Assembly: GCA_022266195.1 (NCBI GenBank)
Contig: WHVY01000005.1
Coordinates: 6,758,001 to 6,822,000 of the forward strand
Direction of reading: 5' to 3'
Source: Tetranychus cinnabarinus
Taxonomy: Eukaryota > Arthropoda > Arachnida > Trombidiformes > Tetranychidae
DNA length: 64,000 nt
Positions 1 to 12,300 of this stretch are shown in pieces. The position numbers and the translations under genes were made by a program. The notes under the pieces were generated by a model that made no database searches, had not been told where the DNA came from, and saw only the letters and a list, made by a program, of their open reading frames with translations. Within the stretch, counting starts at the first letter, position 1, and every line of letters begins with the position of its first letter.

Positions 1-1348
1 CGATGATTTAATAATAATTGGATAAAAAGAAAATTTCCATCTCAAATGAAGTTATCATGTTAGTTAATGAATAATATTTATATGAAGGAACAAAAAGTCT
101 ATCATTACTGGAAGAGCAATAAAAAAATTTAATAGTTTCTTTTTTTTCAACTTTGCAATAAATGTTATTGATATTTAGTTAAAAGGTATAAAAAAAGGAT
201 GATAAAGTTGATGATAATGATGATGATGATGAAAGCAGCAACAATTTTATTGTTATTTTATCTTTAAAAGATGATAATAATGACAGGGAATGAATTGGAT
301 AAGAGCAAAAAGAAGAGTAAGTTTTTTGTTTAACATTTTGCTTTTGCTATTAAAATATAAATATTTCAGTTTCTTTACCTTTTCCAATGATAAATATTTA
401 ACCTGATAATATTATTTATACATAAATAAAGGTAAAATGAATGATTCTCAATGTTATCATTAGATTCTTGTTTCATCGTCATCATCATTGTCATGATTAT
501 CATCTTGAATGGATGTTACATGAATGTTAAATGGTAAAAGCAGAAAAGATGAATTGGATTAAATGGAAGGAATGAGGAAAAAAACGGAATTTCATTTTTG
601 CCTTTCATTCTTTATTCCTTGATTATTAACTTATTAATCAAGATTAATGGAAGTGAAAATAATGATTGCAATTAGTTGATCAGAAAGTGTCTTGAATCGA
701 TTAAAGCTATAATTAATGTGAATTGATGAGAAAAGATAATCAAGATAATCCATTTGATTATTCACTTGCAAGATATTGATCACAATTGAGATTTTTTCAG
801 TTCCAAAGGAAAGGGAAAGCAATTAAATGCAAATCAAAAGTAATCAAAAGAAATGAAAAGGTGATCAATTCGTTAATAAGCCTTTTAATCGAGTGATTAA
901 CTTTTGATTCAAACTCGAAAGATTTTAGGTGAAGAACAGGTTAAAGATAAATTATTTGGAATTTTTTTTTGTTTCGCTTTTCAAGATTTTTTTGTGCTTT
1001 TAGTTTCAACAAATTGTTTGTATTCTGTTAATTAGCTGATTAGATGAGTTTTTTGTCCCCTTGAAGCGCTATCAATGTTTTCAAGGGTTTTAATGAATCG
1101 GAAATGAACAATCGGAAGGAAACATTGAATTAAGTGGATCAACTCAATGTTTCAAAATGGCTCAACAATGAGGCTCAACAAAATGCGCTTTGTGCCAACT
1201 GGAGTTGAGTTTAAGTTAAATGATGAATAAAATGCTATAAAATGCACCAGAACGTGAAATGACCAGATGAAAAACGAAAGATGAAAATGAACCTTTCAAC
1301 TAATCGTTGAATATTCCGTGAAATCGATAGTATAACCGTACAGTCGAT

Positions 1349-1478
1349 ACTTTCTTCTGCTCTCATCATAACCTTCAGCAAAATGCCAATCAAGACTTGA
1401 GGCTTGAGGTCATGAATGATCAACCTAGAATAGTCACTTTCACAACATCAAATTCAACATTAGATGGGCTACATAAAG
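1349..1478 (+). repeat. Imperfect direct repeat, copy 1 of 2
   Basis: About 130 bases are repeated in the same orientation at 1630-1760. Shared landmarks in order are CAAAATGCCAA, AGGCTTGAG, TGAATNATCAACC, a CACATCA/TGCATCA stretch and ATGGGCTACATAA. The copies differ by many substitutions and a few indels, so the duplication is not recent. I see no terminal repeats or coding potential that would name it as a transposon. Confidence 0.7.
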
Positions 1479-1629
1479 TGATCTTCTTTCCTTCATTTAT
1501 TCACTTTACATTTCAATTTCAACCAACCAAGTTACCATTATCATCATCATCAACATTATCGTCTTGATTTTTATCTCCCCTTTCACCCTAACCTTAACTT
1601 TGTTCGCCTAAAACTGACTAAAGAACATG

Positions 1630-1760
1630 AATCGACTTTTGCTTTCTCATAAAACAAAATGCCAACCAAGACCTGTTAGGCTTGAGATTATGAATTATCA
1701 ACCGGGAAGAGTCCCTTTCCCTGCATCAAGTTCAACATCAAATGGGCTACATAATTACTC
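1630..1760 (+). repeat. Imperfect direct repeat, copy 2 of 2
   Basis: This is the second copy of the block at 1349-1478, about 150 bases beyond the first. A 76-codon open frame crosses it, but the first copy does not keep that frame, so it is probably not coding. Confidence 0.7.
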
Positions 1761-2593
1761 ACTTATATTGAGCCAAAACGCAAGTTTCACGAAAATGATT
1801 TTAATAGTGAAAGTCAGCTCAATGAGTGCTAAAAGCTCACTTAAAATCTACTATTAGATCAGGTTGACTTGCAAGGGAAAACATTAGCATTGCCTTACTG
1901 AGACAATCGACTGCTTCATTGTCAATGAATGAATGAAATGAATCAATTGTCGCTCTTTGACTTTAGCTTGACTGTTGGGGTTTAATTCGAAGTGAAACTG
2001 TTTCGAAGTCAAAATCTTATAACAATTTCTTTAATGAAACTGAATGTTACTTCACTATTTCATTTAAGTTTTTGTGTGCTTGTTTGCACTCCTAAACAGA
2101 CTTTATAGCAGACTAAATATATTTTTACTGGTTTGAAACTCGTTCTTTTCAAGAATTGCGAGTGATTCGATCAAAATGTTTTTTTTCAGTAACTTCGATT
2201 CAACCAGTTCAATTGATAAATACATTCATGTTAAAAGAGAAGACAGGGACGTAAATAATGATGAACATGGTGATATTGAAGCTTGTGTTTGCCAAGGAAA
2301 ATAATAAGTGAATCAGATTAATTGAAAAATGGTGTAAATGAAAATTCCCATTGGAAAATGTAGAAACAGGTTTCCCTTTTAACATGCTAATCAAAGTGAC
2401 ATTCAACTGAATATCTTGTTTATCTTATTACACCTTTTATCCTCTTCCATGATCATCCAGCAACTCACCAATTCCCAATCAATGACAGTAAACCACTTTT
2501 AAATCAACATACAAACTGACTTCAATCCCTTTATTTTTCCCTTCATTACTCTTTCCATCAACATTGAGCAAATCAGGTAAACATGAGAAGAGA

Positions 2594-3001
2594 TTAATCA
2601 CGATTTACACAAAATTTTTGCTCATTTCTGGCAAACTTTTCCTTTCCATTATCACTATTAAACTGATTTATCGGATCAATTGTTGGTTGTTCAATCAATG
2701 AACGAAAAAAAGGAACAAAAATAATGATTCCTTTTGGTTCAATGTTGTTACTTGGCTTACGGCAATTTTGGTAAATTAGTTTTTCAGATTTTTTTTCATT
2801 CTTTTTCTGCTTTTCAATTTTTCTCACTTTTCTATTGATAATTTCATGGTGATAATAATTTGTGATTGCAAGTGTTTTTGTGACAGCAAAGCTCGTTAAA
2901 CAGTGGAAAGCAAAACTAAAACAAATGGATTGAATTGAGGAGAAAATGTTCAGAACGATAAACATGAGAAGAAAGGAAAATTGTCTGATCATGATCTTCA
3001 T
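2594..3001 (-). CDS. Possible small secreted protein (weak candidate)
   Basis: This ATG-initiated open frame of 135 codons is clearly longer than the other chance frames in the surrounding 5 kb. Its first ~25 residues look like a signal peptide (charged MKIMIRQ followed by a long Phe/Leu/Ile stretch). The rest is Lys/Glu/Asn-rich with a KRK-like basic middle and only a few cysteines. I recognise no family. No splice sites, TATA box or second exon support it, and an AT-rich chance frame remains the simpler explanation. Confidence 0.2.
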   Translation of the reverse strand: MKIMIRQFSFLLMFIVLNIFSSIQSICFSFAFHCLTSFAVTKTLAITNYYHHEIINRKVRKIEKQKKNEKKSEKLIYQNCRKPSNNIEPKGIIIFVPFFRSLIEQPTIDPINQFNSDNGKEKFARNEQKFCVNRD

Positions 3002-4915
3002 ATGTTAATATCGTTTAAAGTAGTAAACAGTTTTTCAGTGAAAAGACTTTTCTTCATTTTTACCTTTTCTTTGCCAACAAGTAAATACTGTTTATGATTA
3101 AAGTGAAAAAACAACAATCAAGAATCCATTTTCAATGAATATCACTCTTTATCCTTCATCATTATCTCCATGTTAGTCTGAAACAGGAGAAGAAAATTGT
3201 GTGAAACTTTTTAGATGAAGATTAATCCTCTTATATGCACTTCCTTTTTCCTCATCTTCATCATTCTCATTACAAGAGTTACTCATAAGTTACCGGTAAA
3301 AATGAGATAAATGTGTAGATATATTTAACAGGGAATTATGATGCCACTTGGAGTTGAAATGTTACAGAAAATTTTCTCCATTCATTTGGCGTTCGACTTT
3401 CTTTTAGCAAATATTCTCATGATTCAATTGTTAACAATTTGGCAATTGTGTGTTCTGGTTACCTTACATTTAGAGTTTAAAATTTCTGGTTCAATTTTTT
3501 ACTTCGTGTTCAAACATATTTCGATTAATGTTTTGGCTTTTTTGTTGTTTTAGTTTTTTCTGTTGCTGTTTCTGGTGTAATACACAAACTTGCTGACAAT
3601 TGATGTGAAACTGTCAGAAACAAGCATTCAGTTGACAAGATGTTGACAGTAAACAATAAATTTTCTCGGTAAGAAAATTATTCTAAAGAAAAGTGTTCCA
3701 AGTGGTCAGTTTTGAGCTGAAATGAAACAAAATATCAAAAACAGCTTCTTATGCAGTTCTGTTTTCCTTGAATCATTTACTTCAATTTTTCATCATTTTC
3801 TTGCTTCTCCAAGACTCATTTGGGTTTTACTTACCTTTAAACTGATGATGAGCTTACTGTTTAATCCACAAATAAATTGTCACTTGCACTAAACACACAA
3901 TTGTTACAAATTGAAACACTTTTAGTTGATAATCAAAGGTTAATACACTGCAAGTTTTAATAATCCAAATGTGTTTTCACGTAAAGTTTAAACGATCCAC
4001 TCTTTGAGTGCAAGTCTTAAGAGACAATTATCGTGATGATTAACAATTTCCTCAATGATTATACAATTGTCACAATTGTCTGATACACAATTAAATATCT
4101 TTTTGTCTTTGTTTTCCTCGGTTACTGTTGATAAATTGGTGCCTTGTTATAACTTACTGATCAATGTTATCTCAGTAACTGGGAGTTTGAATGGATTTCA
4201 TCGTTTCCATGGAATGCGCCGAATCTTCTGTTGTCTCACTCACTCATCATCATCGTCATCATCATTGTCTTCTTTGCTTTTTTTAGTAGTTTTCTTGTTT
4301 CCTTTTTGCTGGATTAATTTCATGATTTAGTCAATGAAGATGCTGACCACTTTTCAGGTTTTTATTTTTCTATTCAACTTTTCCGTTGTTTTTTTTTTTG
4401 GTATTCAATGTTATTAAGGTACAACTGTGAATTTAGGTGGATCAAGGGAAAGATAAAGATGATAAGAAAGAAAGAATTAACTAAATGTCTTTCTTAATCC
4501 TTGTCATTCCCCTAACAAACTTTGATCCTCTCGAGAGGCTTTACTTTCCCTATTCATGGCTAGTCTCAACTTTGTATACAGTTTCATTGATCAACACATC
4601 AAATTGCTTTTGTATCCTAATTTACAGGTAAAGGCCTCTTTTTTCTGTGTATTATCACCATCTTCAATTTGTCTTTCATCTCTCAACATCATCACCATCT
4701 TGATCTTCATCATCTTTATCCAGTCAATAATGAAACATTTACTTTTGGCTTAAGCTTGTTATTTTCAAGCTTTTCCCGTGTTTATATTGAAATTTTTTTT
4801 GTTTGTGCAGTTTTGCTTTTCACAATTATTTTGATTAGCTTTTTTATTTTTGGGCAAAGTTAATCCCGTCCATTTAACATTTTACCCTTTGTTGGGTTAA
4901 TTGAAAAATTGAAGA

Positions 4916-4921
4916 TTTATT
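4916..4921 (-). terminator. Candidate polyadenylation signal for the lamin gene
   Basis: AATAAA on the minus strand, about 225 bases beyond the lamin stop codon. This is the expected hexamer at a reasonable distance. No transcript evidence is available, so this is inference. Confidence 0.35.
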
Positions 4922-5146
4922 GCAATACAAATTCGAATCAAATTTAAATATAAGTGTCAATCTATTGAAAAGGCTTTGTTTTCGTGTTGTGTTGGTGCGA
5001 AGGTGAGACGGAAAAAAGAGGAACATTTGAAGAGATGGTGAAAATAGTAAAAGCACTGGGTTCAATTTTTTATATGAAAAGATATGATGCTATGGATTAG
5101 TTGGGTAATTTCATGAGAAATGAAGCGCTCCCAAGAAAATGGATGT

Positions 5147-7342
5147 CTACATCAGGATGCATTTCTCCTTATTATCTCCGCTATCAACCTGTAGATAAAG
5201 AAAAGAGAATGGATATAAAAAGAAAGGTTAATGATGAGTTACAGATGGTCACAAATTATTGAAATGACCCAAAAATGGGCTTATTTTTTACTAAAAGGTT
5301 TAGATTTTGTTTGAATAAAGCAACTTTCATTTAAATAAACTCTTTAAAAAATGGGATTAGTGAAATTGAACTATTTTTTACAGTTATAACCATTAGCTAA
5401 TAGATTTATAAATTTCAAAATGATTAACTGTGCAACAAAGAAAATTTAAACTCACTTCAGAGTAGTTGTAATCCCCAAAAGAATCAGCAAGCCTCCGAAA
5501 CTTATGAGATTTAATGACCTTGGTTGTGGATCGTATGGCAGCCTCCTATAGAAAGGTAAAATAGCCAAATAAAGGGAACATTAATATCATATTAAAAGCT
5601 AATGACATGTTACGGAGTCACGCCCAACTTACCTCTCCATCAGGATTTAACAATGAGGTAGATATATCATCACCGGTTCCCCAATTGTTTTTCATCAATA
5701 TATCTGATGGCGGGTTATGAGTCACTTTGCTATCAGAGCTCCAAACCGTTACTTCTGACCCGGCCTTGATAGTTGCGGTTCGAGGAAATTTGTAGGTGGT
5801 GACCACCTTTTCTCCAATTTTACGCTGCAATTGCCATCCGCTCAATGAGATGTCTTGGTCACTTTTATTGTGAAGCTTGACAAATTTTCCCTCTTGATCA
5901 TAATCATTGATTTGAACTTCACCTCGACAGTCAGAGAAGGTTTTAAATTCAACTGTATTTTCATTGTCTTCGATGACAACCCGTTTGCGTTTTCTTGGCA
6001 TGGCATAGACTCTAGGAGTTGCTAATCGGCCAGAGGTTGAAGAAGTTTCATCGGGTCCACCCTGACTCTTTCTAGGAGATAAGCTGAGTCGAGTTTCTTC
6101 TCCTTCCAACATTTTTCGATAGGCATTGATTTCGAGGTCCAAGGCAATTTTAAGATCCAATAAATCTTGATATTCTTTATGAATTTCTTTGAGATCATCT
6201 CTAAGTTTGCTCATTTCTTCATCCTTTTCCCGTAAAGACAATGTTGCCCAGTTTCTTTCTTGCTCAATCAATTTTTCCAAGTCTTTGATACGAGACTTAT
6301 ATCCTTCATTGACTGCAGACAATTCTGAAACTTTAGCGGTAAGAGAGTCAACCTTATTTCTGAAAGTTTGCAAATCATTTTTGAGAGTAGTTTCTGAGCT
6401 ACTTTTACTAGTCAAACGCTTTTGTAGCTCTTTCAGTTGGGCTTCATAGGTTCGAGTTAACTCTTCACGGTTGAGACGAACTTGTTCCTCGCTTATCTGT
6501 CTCAATTCAGCAAGTTCATCAGCAAGTCTTTGCTCATACTGCTCTTTGATTTGCTCTTCAACAGCATGTTCAATTTGCGTTTCCCTCATGACTCTAGTTT
6601 CACTCAATTCTTGCTCATGTAAAGTTTCTTTGAAAATAAGCTCCTCCCGTAAACTTTGAATTTGATTTTCAAGGTTTACTCGAGAATATACTTCAGCCTC
6701 CAACTGTCGTTGGGCATCTTGAAGTTGTTTATTGGCCGATTGTAGATCATGGTTGAGCTCATTGATATTGTCTTCCAATCTTTTTCTCTCATTGTGAGAT
6801 TGGTTAAGGCGAGATTTGGCATCATCCAACTGTGTCTCCAGTGATTCACATTTTTTCTGAACATTCAAGAACTCCTTTTGTTTTGCCTTGAGTCTAAAAT
6901 TGAAACAAGGAGATGTGAAGAAGAGTTGATTAAATTTAAAAAAAACACTTAAAGATTGAGTAACTTACTTTTTATCAATCTCATCCTTTTCAGTTCTAAA
7001 TCGGTTGGTATCCAATTCAAGTTTAGCTTTTTGAGTGGATACTTCGTCTAGAGCCAAACGAAGGTCTCTGATTTCTTTTTCGCAAACGGCTTTAGATTTA
7101 TTAATTTCTCGTTGCCAACTTTCTTTCAGTGATTGTATCTCAGTGGCATAGTTGTTATTTTCATGCTGAAGTTCTCGGTTTCTTTGAATATATTGGGCAA
7201 GACGATCGTTTAAATTGGCAAGTTCATTTTTCTCTTGTTTTCTGGTCCTAATGGCAACACTAAGAGGGCTTGTCGCACGAGACTCAGATGAAGAAACCTC
7301 AACTATGGTAGTTGAACGCTTTGACTTTTCAGTTGAAGCCAT
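5147..7342 (-). CDS. Lamin, B-type, with CaaX box
   Basis: Nuclear intermediate-filament protein that forms the lamina under the inner nuclear membrane. The coding exons are 7342-6969, 6893-5633, 5545-5456 and 5188-5147, 588 residues in all, with GT-AG introns and matching phases (the frame closes exactly). In order it has a short Ser/Thr-rich head; a coiled-coil rod of about 350 residues ending in the classic LEINAYRKMLEGEE helix-termination motif; an SP site just after the rod; a basic nuclear localisation signal PRKRKR; an Ig-like lamin tail domain (about residues 430-550); and the C-terminal tetrapeptide CILM. That CaaX box predicts farnesylation and stable membrane attachment, as in B-type lamins. 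The start follows the only upstream ATG in frame. The last exon encodes just 13 residues, so gene predictors could miss the CaaX box. Family identity is certain; assignment as B-type rather than A-type rests on the CaaX box. Confidence 0.96.
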
Positions 7343-9381
7343 GATTGGTGTTAAGTAGTATATAATTTCACAAATTCAATAGTAAAAAACTATATTTAAT
7401 AATCAAACAACCAGAAATTAATATAAAACACCAAACAATTAAAGGGAGGCACCCACAAGTCTAACTTAAAACCAAATCGGAAACCTAAAAAGACCAGAAA
7501 AACCTCACTGCATTTTAAAAATGATTCTCTAAAGTGGTGACTTCACTCGGCGGTTAACAAAAGATTACCGGTATTTGTTATTGGTTACCTAAAAAACTAG
7601 CGGCAAATTTAAAATTACAGTTGAATAAACATTAAGCTTACTATTTTTAATTTACTTTAAACACGATTAGTTTACTTAAACCATTTACATTGATTAAATA
7701 TTAATTAAATTTAGAGATAGAAAGCCACTTGAGTTAACAAAAAACAATTGAATGAGTAGCTTTCTGGAGCAAAAAGATATCGCAAGCAAAAAAAGCTAAA
7801 ATCCAATGTAGTGACTAATTTAATGAGTACAGCTGTGTTTATTTCAATTGTTTATTTAACTGTTTTGATTGGTTTCATTATAAATTCCTTCTAAAATTGA
7901 ATTACGATAAATATTCATAAGCCTCTATTTAAGCATCAAACTGTCAAATTTTATCAACATCTGACATGGCCTTGTTTAAATGTAGTCATTGTTTTGAAAA
8001 CAATGACCATTAGTTGCTGGTAAAGTGAATGTTGCCTACAAACCAAATTAACAATCAATGGAAATTGTTGAGTTGAAATAACGTCTAACAGTTGTGAAAA
8101 TTGTTTGAAAAATGGCTAAATTGGGATATCGATATCACATGTGAAAGGTATCGATGTAACATTGTATAGCATTGCAATGATAAAATATGTAATATGAGCC
8201 ATTGAATTGACGATCAACTTCTTCAACGTGATTCAAATTGATGAATAATCTACTTCAAGTGTTAACACAGTTAATTCTCGTTTCCCATCCTTAAATAATG
8301 TGTTATAATTACCAGTTGAACAAGAAAAACATGAAGTGTCCGTTAAGAAGTGCAGTAACAGTAAAGATGGACTTGATTTCTTTAAGGCCTCAACTTGTTT
8401 TTGAAGAAGTTATTTCTTTTTTTTCTTCTCCTTTTTCTCGCTTATTATTATTTGTATCTTCCACAATCAACTTGTGATTAACTAATAGTGAATTGAGTGG
8501 AAGCAGTCAAAATAAATATATATAGAGATATATATATAATAAAAACAGGTCAACTTGTTCCCGGATAAGCAAAACCTATTCACGGTTGAAGAAGTCAACT
8601 TGCCCTTCAAGTTATATCATCTTCTTTCCTTTTTTTCACCAGTTTCTGCTGAACCTTCTTCTTCCTCTGAATAATTCTTAAATACCCAATTCTTCATCAT
8701 CTTTTAGCCTGTCTCTCGCTCTCTCTCTCTCTTTCTTCCTCTTTCTTTCGCTCTTCTTTTTGTAAACCGACTTCTTCCAATCCCTCTTTCTGCTCTCCAT
8801 TTACCTGGCAGAATGGCAACAAACATTCATACTGAGGGCCACTCTTTCGTCCCGGATCAATTCACTCCATGATCATCATCACCAAAACCATCATCATCAT
8901 CATTTAGATTCCTTAGTCGTGTCTTCAGCTAGCCCTCAGAGTCCACTTTGACCCAACCTTCTTACTCGCTCTCACAACTCTTTACAAAAATATTTTGTTT
9001 ACCGTTTATTTAATTAACCTTACCTAAAGAGACAAGTTACCTTCACATTTCACCTCAACTCCCACTGATTGTGTAAAAAGTGACTGATTATTCATTTTCT
9101 CAAAGTAATTTGTTTACATTTTTGTTCTCTCATTAAATCACCATCATCAGCACCATAATCTTCCCACTGATTATTGACTAACCATTTACACTAATCTATT
9201 TTACTTATTGGTGCTACAACATTAAAGTGACAATTGATCAATCATAAACTTGTGATTTCTAATCCAACCAATTTATTGTTTTTGAATTTCAGCCATGAAA
9301 GATCAGAAGTAGTGCCATTAGCAGTTGAAACTTCTAGATAATTGTAAATTAATTTATCATCCATCAAAATATATCACAACA
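7343..9381. promoter_or_regulatory. Divergent intergenic region between lamin (-) and calpain (+)
   Basis: Both genes point away from this 2-kb gap, so it should hold both promoters and 5' untranslated exons. Visible elements are an octamer TATCGATA at 8127-8134 (in insects the DREF-binding DRE has this sequence) with a near match about 15 bases on, an AT dinucleotide run near 8515-8540, a CT-rich tract at about 8705-8760, and CAT repeats near 8871-8905. No TATA box can be assigned to either gene. Regulatory roles are inferred from position only. Confidence 0.35.
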
Positions 9382-12300
9382 ATGTTATCGTCCGATGATG
9401 AAAAGCTTCGCCGAAATTTACTCAAATCAGGCCAACTGTTTGAAGACCCTGATTTCCCTGCAAGCCAATCATCTGTTTTTTACCATCAAACTCCACCATT
9501 TACGTTTACATGGAAACGTCCAAAGGAATTGACAAATTATCCAGTTTTCTTGGACGATGCAATTTTATTCAATTCCCACAACTTTTTTGATATTAATCCC
9601 GGTAAATTGGGTGATCGTTGGTTAGTCTCAACAATTGCCTCTTTAACCTTAACAAAAGGATTATTTTATCGCGTTGTACCAGCTGATCAATCATTCGATC
9701 CAGATAATTATTGTGGATTATTCAGATTTCGTCTCTGGTGGCATGATGAATGGAAAGAGGTTGTCATTGATGATCGTTTACCAACTGTAAATAATAAACT
9801 TGTTTTCATCCAATCAACTAAAGGTGATACTTTTTGGGCTTCGCTATTGGAAAAGGCTTATGCAAAGCTTCATGGTTCCTATGAAGCTCTCAAATATGGT
9901 TCAACCATTGAAGGATTATCTGATTTCACTGGAGGTTAGTTAATTTCAACCATTACTTCATAGTCATTCTACCCAGACAATTCGGGTTTATTTCCTTTTC
10001 CGTTCATTGTCTAGTCCATTTTCATTTAAAAAGAGTTGGTAATTATTTGACCACATCAACAATCAAGAAGCGTGGATCAAATTACTGTGATCATCATAGC
10101 TTGAAAATGTTCCAATTGAAAAAGCAGCATCAACATCAGAAAGTAAAACATCAGTTAACACGAAATTAGCTGCAAGAAAAAAATTGACAAGAAAAGCAAG
10201 TTAAGTAAAGTTTGCACTTTAAAATTATAGTTAAAGTTAATGGAAACGAAGAAGCACTCGAATATCTAATTAAAGAGTTAATAATACAATTATTTATAAC
10301 AATTATCTGATAGTTAGCTGATTCTGTAAGATGTTTACTTACTTTGATAGACATTTAATTATTTAGATTAGAGATAATTTAAGAGCGAGATCAAATGCCA
10401 TCCTGATGCCACAAATATAACACTTTAGCTCACATCAATAAGCAGCCTAAGGGTTCTAAAAAGGATTGAAATAATCTTTTAGCGATGAATGACAATGTTT
10501 TGTTATTTTGTTAGACATTAAAATTAATTAAGCAGATATGTGAGCAATTAAAATGTTTCGGATGTTCAAACATAAACCAAAACAAGTTGATAAAATAAAT
10601 TACTATCAAGCTTTGGAACAGTGTCAAGTTGACTTGCTAATCACTTGTAATATTGAATCCAGCCATGAAAATATAGTTAGACGAGGTTGCTCCAACACTT
10701 GTTTAGTATGCATGTAAATCGCTAATCGATTAGTTAAGCGCGATTGGTAATTTTTATCATCTAATTTAGTAAACAGCTTATCGGTGAAAATCCGTGCGAT
10801 TGATAATCGTCTATTGATTAGCGTCAAAAATTCAGGATTTCATGAGATTAGGTCCAACAGATAAATAAATTCCATCCTTATTAATGGCAAACACGAAAGG
10901 ATGAAGCTTGTTATTTAGAGTTGGTTTCAATTTAATATTGAATTGAGTTTAATTTTGTTGTTTAATTCACATTTGAGATCATTTTTGCGGATTGTAAATC
11001 TTTTCAAATCATCAGAGCTTCAGTGAAGAATCATTTTAGCCTTCATCATTAAAATTAGCTAAAGCCTCGGCTTCATCAGGAAATCAGACAGTTTCTGGTT
11101 CATCAGAACAAATTTAAACAGGTACCATGACATAATAAAGTTTGGGTCAAAAGAGAAAAATTGAGTCTTTGTAAAGGCCATCATCAAATCCATGGGTTAG
11201 ATCAGCACGAAACATTTACATTAAGATGTGAAGTTATAAAAGAACCAAACCAGAAATCAGGAGAAATGAGGTAATTTGAGGTTCTTTGAGACTGCTGGTT
11301 AAACCTGCTGACCAAATTGCTTCTGTTATTATATTAAAACAGCAATCATGACTTGCTGGAATCTTGAAATTAATTTAACACTGAAAAAATTTCTCATAAT
11401 TTTCTCTCGCTTTAATGGGTCCAAAGTAACCAGTAACTTTTTTGCTTTACAGGTGTAGCTGAAAGTATTTCTTTGAGAGAGGAACCAACATCTTGTTCAA
11501 CCTTGATAAACAAACTGCTCTCGATGACTTCAATAGTAACTGCTGTTGTTTCCAATGAAAATACTGCAATAACACCAATCAATGGAAGTCCAGTAACCAG
11601 CTCATATGAAAGGCTTGCCAATGGAATCTATTTATCAACCAATTATCGGGTCATTGAAGTTCAAAGGTTAGATCACAAAGAATCTTGTCCAATATTGATT
11701 AAACTGAGGAATCCCCTGGGAACCAGTTCAGATTACATTGGCAGCTGGGGTAAAGATTCAATAGAATGGTCCAGATTAACAAATGACGAGAGGAAAACTC
11801 TATCTTGTGATGATGGTGAATTTTGGATGTCCTATTATGATTTCATGAAAATCTTTACCTCACTTGAGGTGATCCATTTGGATGCAGAGACAAGTAAAGA
11901 TGAACCAACGCTGAGGGGCAAATGTCCTTGGTGTATTAAATTTTGGCGAGGTAAGTTCAACAGTATTGATAACAAGGCAAATAGCAGGGTTCATGGAGTG
12001 ACTGGTTGATAACGAGTTTAATACTGGAAGCAATATCTCCATCCAGAAGTGAGACTTAATTAAAGATAATTAAGTGAAACACCAACAAAATAAAAACAAT
12101 GTAAAGCTTATGTAGCAAAGCTCCTACCCACATTTAATGATCAACCTTTTCCAATATTTTGTTTCTGGTTAGAGCCAATTTTACAAATTGTTATTTAACA
12201 CAACAAAAACAATTATCAGCTTTTAATCTCATTCAACTTGAATTAGTTTAGTCTTTAGTCAAAGTTGCACTTGAAAAATTTAATTAGATGCTAATGTTAA

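Larger units (their letters stand above)
1..5146. other. Non-coding region before the lamin gene
   Basis: I find no convincing exon here. Open frames are short, lack recognisable domains and are what AT-rich DNA gives by chance; the one exception worth listing (2594-3001, minus) has its own entry. The DNA carries short GAT/CAT runs (for example around 214-232 and 4246-4264), poly-T tracts and a direct duplication at 1349-1478/1630-1760. The last few hundred bases probably include the lamin 3' untranslated region. Confidence 0.6.

Noticed and set aside
6189..6659. Two plus-strand frames of 86 and 62 codons rich in Ser and Leu
   Set aside because: They lie antisense to the coiled-coil rod of lamin; heptad-rich codons on one strand give Ser/Leu frames on the other.
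8515..8540. TATATATA run as the calpain TATA box
   Set aside because: It is more than 800 bases from the ATG within a plain AT dinucleotide repeat, so it cannot be assigned to a promoter.
9325..9381. Longer N-terminus for the calpain starting at 9325
   Set aside because: The upstream start would be TTG; the first ATG in frame is at 9382 and gives a normal calpain N-terminus.
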